Of a DNA stretch of 64,000 bases, positions 12,716 to 40,659 are shown piece by piece. The notes below the pieces were generated by a model that saw only the letters and a program-made list of their open reading frames with translations, had not been told where the DNA came from and ran no database searches. Every line of letters begins with the position of its first letter. Positions within the stretch are counted from its first letter, which is position 1. Position numbers and translations under genes: made by a program. The stretch covers positions 10,783,501 to 10,847,500 of the forward strand of contig NC_092569.1 of NCBI RefSeq assembly GCF_037975245.1, given 5' to 3'. This DNA comes from Apostichopus japonicus (Eukaryota > Echinodermata > Holothuroidea > Aspidochirotida > Stichopodidae).

Positions 12716-13300
12716 TTAGTCATAATCATTTCATGGCCATATTGCCACTATTGAATATTTCCCAGTCTGCTACAACCCTTCTGATTTTTCAAACTACTTT
12801 GCTTCATGACCCCAACTTTCACTGTGATCATCTTGGCGACCCTCCAATGTTGTTGGCTGGGGAAGGTGGTCTACACTGGGATGTGGTAGCTTCCCCTCTC
12901 TGTTGAGAAAATGTTATTTGAATAAGGGTGCTAAGTTACAAAATAGTGTTTTGTTTTACAACTTTCAAAGTAATTTATACTCAAGACTTTCCACTTTTTC
13001 CCCCACAAAGTATTGACAGTTTCTGTTTTCTACCTTCTTGTTTGGCCACCCTCCAAAATATGTTGCCAACCTTAAAAAGAAGGGTCACAACCCCCAATTT
13101 GAATACCAGGAGTCCACCCTCACACTCAGAGGGTTGCTATGTTTGGAACAGAAACATTCCCTTGCAAGTCTGTTTCTTCTGACACTCATTCAAAATGCTG
13201 TCTAATGTGTTTTGTTTTGTGCTCCAGGATTTGCATGGAGAGAAGAATAAAGATACTGCAAATTCAAAAATTCCAAAATAATTCAAACATACACAAGATA
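12716..13300. other. Intergenic DNA downstream of the S12 gene
   Basis: No coding sequence supported; the short frames at 12928-13435 overlap the S12 3' UTR on the opposite strand. Confidence 0.5.
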
Positions 13301-13317
13301 CATTCTTTGAATGTCAC

Positions 13318-13323
13318 TTTATT
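13318..13323 (-). terminator. Polyadenylation signal of the S12 gene
   Basis: AATAAA on the minus strand, about 75 bases after the stop codon at 13397-13399. The transcript should end near 13295-13305. Confidence 0.75.
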
Positions 13324-13396
13324 GACTCGTTATTACAGCCGATGGGCTAGTATGGTAGCCCTTAATGAACATTTACGTCAAGAACAATTCTTGTTG

Positions 13397-19009
<5,613 letters not shown>

Positions 19010-19035
19010 GGCTATTAACGGACGTCCTCGCTATT

Positions 19036-19045
19036 GAGAAAGGTA
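19036..19045 (-). promoter_or_regulatory. Probable transcription start / TOP motif of the S12 gene
   Basis: On the minus strand the sequence upstream of the ATG reads ACCTTTCTCAATAGC. Ribosomal protein mRNAs start with a C in a 5' terminal oligopyrimidine tract, so a start at or near 19043 with a leader of about 34 nt is expected. No TATA box is evident. Placement is inferred. Confidence 0.4.
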
Positions 19046-19245
19046 GAAATGGAAAATATAAATTTCATTGCATTATGGTTATTACATTTACATTGCATAG
19101 CATGGTCAGATGTGAAAGATTTTAAACGATTTTTGGAGCGGTGACTTACATAGGTTTACACGTTAAAACGAAATTTTGAGAGAGAGAAAATGGGGGCGCA
19201 AGTCGAAAACGAAAACTGTGCTCTGTACTCGATTGTGTAGTCAAA

Positions 19246-20037
19246 CAACGAGGTAAATGAATCTGGAGGATTCATGTCAATTGGGTGCGCGCGTACCATG
19301 TATGGAGGGTCATGTGATGTGTTCCAGGGTGGTACTATACTGATATTTCTCTGTAACAGTTCGAGAACAGTGTTAGTGACTTCGTGAAAGATTGGTCGGT
19401 TCGGACATGGGAACCAACGGCATAAGAAGGTACTGGTACTTAGTAGTAGTAGTAAGTTGAGTCTCGTCTATCCGACATGCTCAGTGATTAACCTCCGCCA
19501 CGTATCACGATCTTGCGCAAGGTTTATTGCTTCTTCGAAATTGTTAATATTAATTACTGGTACTTCAGGCCTACGAAATAGTGCTAATATGCTAACTTTC
19601 AACCTTATTCTCTTGAATGAAGGCAGGCTTTCTACATAATCTTATTTATTAATACAGCTCTAGGGGCAAGCTTTGTCTCATATGGCCTATCGTTATTACT
19701 ACACGCTATAAGTGAATGTAGAAATGGGAAATGTGGGGAAATGTTTAGTTCAGTGCAACCACGGAGTTCTCCATGGAACAGAGCCTAATGCTGCTCGACG
19801 GGAATATAGCTATCACGTTAGGCTACAGGCACGGTTATTGCTAGGTAACGGGTGTCGTCTGCTGCTCTAAGCACGCAAACTCATTTACGTACTAGTTGGG
19901 TGAAATCATCATGCGTAATAGGGAGAGTAGTATATTAGTACCACCCTGGAACACATCACATGACCCTCCATACATGGTACGCGCGTAAGCCCGTATTTAC
20001 TGTGTGATAGTTTCTCCAGATTCATTTACCTCGTTGT
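19246..20037. repeat. Long inverted repeat (fold-back) upstream of the S12 gene
   Basis: Arms at 19246-19340 and 19929-20037 are reverse complements. Both hold AACGAGGTAAATGAATCTGG, ACCATGTATGGAGGGTCATG and TGTTCCAGGGTGGTACTA. The about 590-bp spacer has no supported gene. The inner arm begins about 200 bp upstream of the inferred S12 start, so the element may overlap promoter DNA. Confidence 0.9.
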
Positions 20038-21680
20038 AGTCAAAAGGTCGCGGTGGGATGGAAATGAACTGGAACCCATTGTACCTCCATGCTCCAACTA
20101 AAGCATTTCCTTCAATTTTCCTTCCGCATGAAATAGACAAATAGGAGAACAGTCACGTCTAATGAGCGGCCAGATAATACAGCGAATTATATTGCATTGT
20201 TCTCAAGTAATCGTCGAATCGATTCTTCAAGGACTCTTTCGAGAAAAAAGAAAAGGAATTAAAAGAAAGAGTGTACTGTTATGTGTGAAATCTGACCAGG
20301 GTGATCTTGCTAAATAGGTACACCATGGAGTTATAGCTCCATGGGTACACAAAGACAGCGAGTTAACTTTAAATAACACATAAACAGTAAACTTTGTTTG
20401 GTCTCTCGTATAGGTTGTTTGGTAAGCAAGTCAATCGGCGCTCTTCCCCTTATTCATTAAGATCATAACCTAAAAAAGAGAGAGAGAAATGCAATGTTAT
20501 GTAGTCATTGCTTTAACGTGACTAATGTTTATGGTACTTTACTTTATTACGAAACTCAGTAGTACTAACATTTTTTGTCATGGTCGTTAATGGCCTATAC
20601 TCAGGCATTCTCGGACGGCTGTGTTTCTTGTGACTCATATTGTACAAATTATAAACACGTTTACTTGCCCACGTATCGTGTTAATCAAACGCAGAAACTG
20701 GGTGCTGATATTCTAGAATACGTATTGAAGTTTGTGAAATATTCTGAGGGCTCATGTTAACTTCCGTAACCACATAAGGCGCAGAAAAATAGAAAACTCA
20801 ACAGATTTCCATGTGACCTCTCTTAGTAGACCAAATGCGATCCGGTCGCAAAACCTGAACGGATCCTCACAACATAACACACTCATATTACATATCAAAG
20901 CAAACACTGACATCTATGAAATCAACTTTTGATACAACTTCAACTAACAATATCTCGAAAACATTATGATAGGAATTAAATACACCTGGGTTCTTCTAAA
21001 GGAGGGGAAGGGGACAGGGGGAGGGGGACAGGGGGGAGGTTCGTAATACACCGTATGTCACTATTGCACCATGAAAATATTACCCATGGAAAAACGTTTA
21101 GTTTCATGTGTTTATGGTTGTGTTACATCTGTCATTCAGGAAACGTTTGAGGAACAAAAAAAAAAACACTTCCACTATGAAACATCCATTGGTGACGAAG
21201 AATCATCCTCTTTTGAGAATAACTTTCCTGCTAGATTTGTCCAAGTAACCGCAGCTTCATGAATGCAATGATAGTGTGGCACGCCGTTTGTATATTATAA
21301 TGTGTTTTATTGCTAAAGTGACAGGAAACGTTAAATAGCACGTGTTTACATTGTATCATGAAACATGACGTCATTGAATTAGTTAAAGTAGCATAATACC
21401 GTCAATATATATTCATTAATGGTCTTAGCATAACAATAACGTCTTTAACCGTGGGTAACCTTTGCGTGAATGCACAATTACAGTCATTACCGTTACGTAT
21501 CATTTAACATGCATCGATACACTATTTAATTTGCATATTCATATGGATTTCAGTGCTTATTTATGGGCATAATGTGTTAAACTTATCATGTAGACTGTTT
21601 GAAATATTGTATTTGATATGAAAGGATGTGTTTATTGCTTGAACACTGTATACCTTTTTGTGCTCAATGTGACAGTGTTT
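20038..21680. other. Intergenic DNA without supported genes
   Basis: Several 60-63-codon frames occur (20575, 21071) but lack conserved features, splice context or paralogues. Purine/G-rich stretch at 20998-21035. Confidence 0.5.
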
Positions 21681-21743
21681 GCTATAGTCAGGCGCGTATC
21701 CAGGAGTGGGGGCGTTGGGGTCGCTCGCCCCCCCCCCCCGGGT

Positions 21744-21855
21744 AAAAAAAGAGGAGAGAAAAAAAGAGAGAAGAAAAAAGGGAAAAAAGAGGGGAAAAAG
21801 AGGAGGAGGTGAGGAAGAAAGGGAAAAGAAAAGAAGGAAGAGAGAAAAAGAGAAA
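21744..21855. repeat. Polypurine tract of about 112 nt
   Basis: Almost unbroken A/G (a single T near 21809) on the + strand, directly after an 11-13-nt C tract. Open frames on either strand here are low-complexity artefacts. Confidence 0.9.
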
Positions 21856-22048
21856 TTGGGGGAGTAGAAGAAAAACGCCAAGACACCGGGAAGAGAAAGA
21901 GGAACAGTGACATAATTACAGCGCTGATCCCTATTATATACACAGGGTAGCCAGTGACGGATCGAGGATTTTGGAAGGGGCCTGCGCCTCCCCTACCCCT
22001 TACACCGACAACTCCATTTTTGACGTTTCCATTTTCCCTCTCTCGCTA

Positions 22049-22051
<3 letters not shown>

Positions 22052-22139
<88 letters not shown>
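22052..22139. repeat. (TA)n microsatellite
   Basis: About 44 uninterrupted TA units. Confidence 0.97.
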
Positions 22140-22140
<1 letters not shown>

Positions 22141-22145
22141 TATTT

Positions 22146-22556
22146 ATGGTCTATCATAACGCGTGTGTGTATGGACGCCTTAAACAATTGTACAATTGTG
22201 CTATGAAACCAACTGTGGCTGGTCTCGAAGTCGACCGAGTCGTCCGGGAACATGACGCATTTCGGTATAGACCAGGATCTATAGCCTATGCGAACTGCAC
22301 TAGACATATGTCCTTCAATGCAACACTGCGATCCACAGATAAAATGTTATATTCTCCGACGACCTGGATGATAATTGTTACCCCAAACCTAGTACCGCAA
22401 CCCGGTACAAAGAATCTAATGATACATTCCGCATGCGATTGGAGAATTGAGCACATCTCCTGTGAATATCATGTAGTGGATCCAACGACTTGTAACGACT
22501 TGCCTGAAAAATATAAACAAACTTGTTGGCGCGCTCCGCGCGCGTTCAACATGTGA
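22146..22556 (+). CDS. Hypothetical 136-aa frame, possibly a diverged exon
   Basis: ATG-started frame of 136 codons directly after the TA microsatellite. The product has seven cysteines spread over its length (about 7, 18, 51, 97, 105, 115, 126), mixed polar composition, one NCT and one NAT sequon, no membrane helix and no signal peptide. Composition is less biased than the surrounding AT-rich DNA, which argues for present or former coding use. No homologue is recognised, no convincing acceptor is seen in the TA repeat upstream, and it lies between two hAT-like termini. It could be a captured exon, a pseudo-exon or chance. Confidence 0.2.
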   Translation: MVYHNACVYGRLKQLYNCAMKPTVAGLEVDRVVREHDAFRYRPGSIAYANCTRHMSFNATLRSTDKMLYSPTTWMIIVTPNLVPQPGTKNLMIHSACDWRIEHISCEYHVVDPTTCNDLPEKYKQTCWRAPRAFNM

Positions 22557-22813
22557 ATGTACATATCATAATAGGCATGCATCGGTTACTACATCGCATG
22601 CCAAATTACATACAATCATTTGCCGTGTTACTACCGAAAGGGCGAATTAGTCGGGCAAGTTTAGAACTTTATTTTAATTACCAGGGAGATTTTTTTTAAA
22701 CTATTGATTTCCTATAGCTACATCATTGCACTTTATTTTTATCAGTAGGTGTCCGAAGAATTCTCAGCATATTGCCCGAATTTTCACAAACATATTTGGT
22801 TGGGGGACTGCAA

Positions 22814-22832
22814 CCCCCCCCCCCCCCCCCCC
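22814..22832. repeat. Poly-C tract, 19 nt
   Basis: Nineteen consecutive C residues, the longest homopolymer run noticed in the window. Confidence 0.9.
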
Positions 22833-23534
22833 TCCGCATCCTAAGCCTATGTGTGTAGTGTTCGGTTTCGGAAATACCTGGTATTTTTTCATTTCCTTCA
22901 ACGAAGTTTTATAGTATCCGTTAGGAGAGGTTTTAATATTTGTACACCAATAAATTATAACTGTGTCTGAATTTTCGAAAATTCCCTGACCAACATTCTT
23001 CATCATACTTCCCTCTACTCGTGCAATTTTGACCGGTCTGTTAGGGGTTGAAGGAGGTTTTTCTATATTGGTTGTCCATATGGGATGAAATTTTGTGCAA
23101 CATTATGGGTATGTTTTGAAGTGAATTTATTCACGAGAAATATTTTCAAAATTCCGAACAAATAATGGGATTAAAACCTTGAAAAGTGGGGCTGACGGGT
23201 ATTGTGGGCCGCGACGTAGAATCACCTACGAAAGCAATGATCCACAGGAGATCCGATGAGGTCGAACATGATGTGTGACTGGTGAAAATCTTCAAAATGG
23301 CGATGGATGAAAAAAAATATTGGGAAATACTTGGTTCTCAGGCAAAAGTGTACATCTGGCTGGTCATTTTCAAGCCCGAGAAGTGCCATTTCCGGTGATC
23401 AAGGGGGGGGGGGGGGTTCAAAACCAGAAATTTGCTTGTACGCTGCGCGCCAACCGATTGTGGCGCTCCGCTTAGATATAATTCGCGCCCCCGGATTAGA
23501 AAATTCTGGATACGCGCCTGGTATTACCTTAAAC

Positions 23535-23929
23535 CAGGGTTGTCCAACCTAGGCCCGCGGGCCACAGTCCGGCCCGCCGCAGGGTTGCGTCCGGCCCGCC
23601 AAAGATGCTCTACGGTGAGAAATTTTAGTGAGCAGATTTATTGATAACAATTTGAAGCTATATAATCAATCATTCGAACCTTCTGGGTCCAAAAAACTGC
23701 ATACAGGTCAGTTTGCGTGACACTCTCAGCGGAGGGGGGGGGGCGGCTGGACTTTATTCATCTGTTTTATCAGGAAGGGAAATAAATCAGTGCGCTCCGC
23801 GCGCAGTGCTCACATTTTGTTGCCCTGGGCTTCGGGCAAAAAAATCGAAAAATCGAGCGTAGGGTTCATGCGGCCCCCTCCTTCATCATAATCATTCCAT
23901 GTGGCCCTCCTCAAGGTTGGACAACCCTG
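23535..23929. mobile_element. Non-autonomous hAT element with 8-bp TSD
   Basis: A 395-bp insert starting CAGGGTTGTCCAACC and ending GGTTGGACAACCCTG, with GGCCCGCGGGCC close to the left end. Flanked by CCTTAAAC at 23527-23534 and 23930-23937, an exact 8-bp duplication. The terminus and the GGCCCGCGGGCC segment match the widespread CAGGGGTGTCCAACC class of animal hAT (Charlie-like) elements as I recall it. No transposase. Confidence 0.92.
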
Positions 23930-23937
23930 CCTTAAAC

Positions 23938-26400
23938 ACACAAAATCGGTAAAACCAATCTCTTGATTCTTCAATCACTCGTAAAACTGCAGTTCGTCTA
24001 ATAGTTAGCTCTTACACATCATTCAGTGGTTTCATTCATTCGTAATTACGCGAAATGAGTTGCCGATTAAATTTATGAAGTAAGTACACAATTATTAGTC
24101 AACAAAACTTGATCTGATAACAATAGGAAACATGTACAGGAAGATATATAAGCTGGTCATTAACTGAATGCTAATGAAATTATTTTATGGTCCAAATATA
24201 TCCGTTAACAAAAAACTTCGCACTGTTTTTTTCACAGGCTATACTGTGAAATCACGTCATAGCGCAGACGTCCTGGCTGTTGTACCGTAAAAATTACAAC
24301 ATTTCTTTTTAACAGTGTTTTTCAATTTTCAATTTCAATTTCAAATGTATTTCTCATATGTTTGTACAAGCTAAATACAATATAACATTACAATATAAGG
24401 TTACCATATAAAGGACACTAGACAAACAGAAAGGGATGTTATCTCAGCTATTGATCAAGTGTAACTAAAGAGATAATAATAACAATGGTGAACTAGGAAA
24501 TTATTTAATAATGACCGTTTGACGGTTTTTATGCGAGTTTAGTTTCTTAAACAGCAGCAGCCTTTAGCACTGGATTCACCAGCCGGCGGGGTTATATTTA
24601 TTATTAAGAATTCTGAGCTTGTTTCGCGACTCCTTTTTTAGCTCAAGATAGTCGGAAAAGAAACCGAAAGCATATACATGCCGAAATATGGATGTCACTT
24701 GTATCTTTTAGTTGGCCTACACATTTCTTTTAGCTCATGAAATGTTGGGATAGTATTAGCTTCAGTCACATAGCTCGTGTTTGACGGAGAGGTTTCTGGC
24801 AAGCAACAGATGTTTATTCGTTTAAAAAAAAATCCCCGAGGAGGAAATCGGAATATAATCAAAGTTAGTCAAGCCGAGATTAACGAAGATTACGGGAAAG
24901 ACAAGTGAACAAGGAACTTTCATTTGCATATAACTTAGGCAGAGTGCGGACGTTTGCAGTACTGCAGTTATGGGCAAATGACTAATATCCTATTACAACA
25001 TATATTACGACTCATTGTAATAAGAAGCGCGTTGAGAAGTGTATAAACATCGGTAAGGAAAAAATAATCATAGATAGCAGTTTTGGCCCAGTTATTCGTC
25101 TTCTTTTCCTGAATAAGAGTGTTCTATACTTTGTTAAGCTCCTTTTACTACTATGCTTGTTGTATCTAACTTAATCCAATTAAACGATACGTGTAGATTG
25201 TGCATTGTTGTGGGGAAAAAATAATGAAATGTGAAAAGATGGCATACAATTTATAATATAGTTTATGTTTATGGACTGGATACTGGTAAAAGTCTACACT
25301 TCCATCACATTCTCATGCTTTGGGAGGACGCGTGCTTATGAATGTATTGACATAGTGCGCATCTCCTATAACAAGTTTTCAAAAATTCTGATCGCTTGAT
25401 TCGAAGAAGTACAGCCTCCCTTTAAAGATTGCTACTTCTCGGCGCAAATTTTAACAACGCGTTCCAGAGTCGACGAGAACCTAATATCCGACAATGTGCA
25501 GCAGAAACTATTGAAACTCATTTTCGAAATTTTGAATCATGCCTTTTTAAATTGAGGAGTATGCTATATACTGTCAACATTTACTGGTGTATGGATATGC
25601 CAAAGTGGCCACAAAGTTTTTCAAAAACCATGAAAATAACATGTTAGGAAATGATTGGAAACAGTATTTGCATGGTGTTCAACATTTTGTGACAACACTT
25701 TATGTTTACAAGTTTCTATGGTGACGTTAACTGACTAAGACTATGTCTTCATTTGCGTCAATTGATGTTCTTCCTTCTATAATACAAAGTATGTTCATAA
25801 TACAAGTATATATAATAATAACAATATATATTAATAACATATATCATAACCTATATAATAATATATATCATAATATTGCAAGTTGGTGGGGGAAAGGGGA
25901 AGGAGGGTGAAATGGTTCAGTCGGGGCATTTTTTATATTCTGCCGGGAAGAATAGAACTATATTACGGATGTACCTTCCCCACTCCACCCCCCCCCCCCC
26001 CCTCGCCCTCAGGCTTTTCAACTGCACACATAGTATCATTAGCAAGACCTTTGCGTTTAGGGTCACTACTATAAACCAAACTTATAATGTAAACACGCCT
26101 CAGAATGCATCAAGCCATGAACAACCGAAAAGTTATTCCTAATAATGCATCCTTTATACGTAAATGTATAGCGATTTCAGTAGTGTGCACAGAATCCAGT
26201 CTTTCTTAGTTTTCCAAGTCAACCTTTATATAGATCCATTGCATGCGACACATTTGGAAGTTAGATTACATTGAAGAGCATGCGATCAACACTAAACGAT
26301 AACCGTGAGCGGGAACGATTTAATATGAACGATTGACGTGAACCAAATCCATTCTTAGGTGTACCAGAAGGTTAAACCTGCAATAAATAGGTGACGCCAC
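23938..26400. other. Intergenic DNA without supported genes
   Basis: AT-rich, with a TA/ATAATA-rich patch at 25795-25880 and a poly-C tract at about 25988-26003. No conserved frames. Confidence 0.5.
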
Positions 26401-26414
26401 CTCCGGTTTCGGTG

Positions 26415-26420
26415 TATAAA
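26415..26420 (+). promoter_or_regulatory. Candidate TATA box of the type I membrane protein gene
   Basis: TATAAA in CGGTGTATAAACCAG, 464 bp upstream of the chosen ATG at 26879. If used, transcription would start near 26445 and the leader would be about 430 nt. An upstream non-coding exon cannot be excluded. Confidence 0.35.
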
Positions 26421-26878
26421 CCAGATGAGGTCATTGCTTGTTCAACTTTTCCTGCGCCGTGAAAGATTTCCTGTCCATTTCCTGACAAGCCAAAAAGAAC
26501 GATGTTCTCGCTGCTATTATTACAGCTATAGTATATACAGGAACTATATATATGAAAGGGGAAAGATCAGGAATAGGCCTACATCATCGTTTTCTATACA
26601 AACAAAACACTCCCAGTCAAAGATTAGTTCCCTAACGTGTCTAATTCGTATATTATTCTTGTTAATTATTCTAGTAACTAGTCCAACAAATTCTTTTCAA
26701 CAGACAGAGAGAGAGAGATCTGGTTTACATGTAGGTAACTGTGACTTCACTTCGAAATTCATTGTACTGAGCACATTAGGAAAGAAAGGAAAAGAAGGTT
26801 TTTTTCCTGTCAATTATCAACGTTGGAATATTAGATATAACGGATTCAGTTGGATGCAGTGTGGAGACGGTCGCTTCA

Positions 26879-38740
<11,862 letters not shown>

Positions 38741-40360
38741 GCATTTGGGAACGACATTTTCATAGTAACAGAAACTTGCAATTAAACGCATCTACAGTAC
38801 TTGTCTTCGAAGTACTTTCCTGCTGTGATATAGAGTGATTGGAACAACAATTGTGTGGATATGTTTGTGTGTATGAGTTGTATCCTAAATTAAGGATTAG
38901 GCGTGTATTATTACCCGTCATTTGATGGTCGTTTACATATCTTCACTCCACAACATATTGCTGGATGTACAATTTATGCAACGTTTTTATAACATCACTT
39001 CTGTATCCACTATATTTGTCGAAGGAAGCTTCTTCATTTCCAGTAGGAGTATTTCTACATTATCTGTTCTTCGTCCAAAAGGCTGTCAAAATGGTCAAAA
39101 TTACTGTGAACAAAAAAGAAGCATCGCTCTACAGTAGTTATATTCCTGTAATCTTATGTAGACAATCGCAACAAAAATCGTCAATATATTTATAATAAGC
39201 GAGCGATGTGGTATATGAACTCATACCAAGGAACTGAAACATATGGCGTACTGAAACGAATCTAATGTGGCATATACCAATTGACCTACAAGGTCAATTG
39301 GTATATATAAGGTGGTACTAGCTTGTACGAGCTGTGATAGGCACAGATCCTTCAAAAGAGTGATAAGTTTTGTCGTAAAGTGTACACCAAATGGGGGATG
39401 GGGGGGGGGGGGGAACAGGGGGCTAAGACATGCAAAACCGAGGCAGTTTATTACGCTGTACGTTTGGACGAGGGACTTGTTTAATATTAGCTAACATACA
39501 CCATTTAACACTAAATCGTCAGAGTAACGTAGTCTCTAATACCAGTGTAACAATACGCAATATTGGGAAACTCCTATACCCTCACTGATAGCGAATACGT
39601 TGAATTCCATGAAAAAAAAATCGAAATGATGATATTGTTTTATCAACGAGAACCATTTCTTTCTGTGAATTTGTACACAAGACCTGAAATAATCTTAAAT
39701 TGCCTCGATTCCCATTTTTATTCGTACCATGTAATTTAAATGAGTACACTTCGACATAAGCATAAATGAGAACACATCCAGTCAAATTCAAGCACTTAAA
39801 AGTTCACACGCAATCTACTTACGTTGTATACTATATCGAACTTTCATGCACAAATTGCCAGTTCAAAATAACGTACTGATTCCATGTTTTTGAAATTATC
39901 GGAAACTGCCGAAGATTCATGTGAACAGCCGAATCTGTTTGAAAACGACGATGGGGGAAATAAATAGTTCACAAAGAATGAACCAAGAATGTGTCCTTGC
40001 TGTCACCATTTGGCAAACGAATGGTTCTTTCTGTGAGCGGAACGGTAGGGTGGTAAGGTGAGAAAGCAGCGACGGTAATGGACATTATCCAACACTTATT
40101 ATTTTTGTACTTATTATCACTTGTTTTTTTATTTCTTCAATCGGGTGTTCCGCTTTAATAAAACAAAATACATGGTTATTATTTATTGTAATTTACATGT
40201 TTTAAATTGATCAATGACAAACTAATATGAAATATTGGTTGCGTGTTTCTGACCCTTTCCTTCGTTGGTGTATTAAATATTAATTTTAGAAAATAAGAAA
40301 CTCATGAGGTCACTTGACGAGTTTAGTGTGTAAGTCAAATGGAGTAATTAAGTGTGGTGC
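38741..40360. other. 3' UTR of the type I membrane protein gene and downstream DNA
   Basis: ATTAAA occurs at about 38780 and AATAAA at about 40155; neither can be assigned as the real poly(A) signal. A G tract lies near 39400-39414. No further coding sequence supported. Confidence 0.5.
39273..39305. repeat. Perfect 15-bp stem hairpin
   Basis: TATACCAATTGACCT, loop ACA, AGGTCAATTGGTATA. The centre, TGACCT-ACA-AGGTCA, is an everted pair of nuclear-receptor half-sites with a 3-base spacer. Confidence 0.85.
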
Positions 40361-40364
40361 GCAC

Positions 40365-40657
40365 CCGATTCACACAGAGCTTAGAGTAACTACTATAAAT
40401 CTTAATGTTTTGTACCAAAGTATAAAATGGATCGTGCTATAATTCAGTAGCATGTGCTATTAGGATTACTGTAAGAACTGAGGATATGTGTAACCCCAAC
40501 AAATCCAGTTTGATGTATTTGTTGGGATTACACATATCCTTAGTTCTTACTGTAAACCTAATATCACATGCTACCGATTTATCATATTTACTATCCAGTA
40601 TATGTGGTACAAAACTTTAAGATATATAGTAGTTACTGTAATCTCTGTGTGAATCGG
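40365..40657. repeat. Full-length hairpin repeat (MITE-like palindrome)
   Basis: The two halves are reverse complements over about 135 bp each, meeting near 40508. The outer ends are CCGATTCACACAGAG and CTCTGTGTGAATCGG; the inner arms hold GATATGTGTAA and CCAACAAAT. Arms differ at about one base in eight. No clear target duplication. Confidence 0.9.
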
Positions 40658-40659
40658 TT

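Larger units (their letters stand above)
21689..23520. mobile_element. Pair of hAT-like termini without matching TSD (composite or rearranged)
   Basis: CAGGCGCGTATCCAGGA at 21689 and its reverse complement ending at 23520 (CTGGATACGCGCCTG) are identical for 15 bp. The flanks differ (GCTATAGT against GTATTACC). Between them lie a purine tract, a TA microsatellite and a 136-codon frame. This may be one rearranged element or the ends of two different insertions. Confidence 0.4.
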
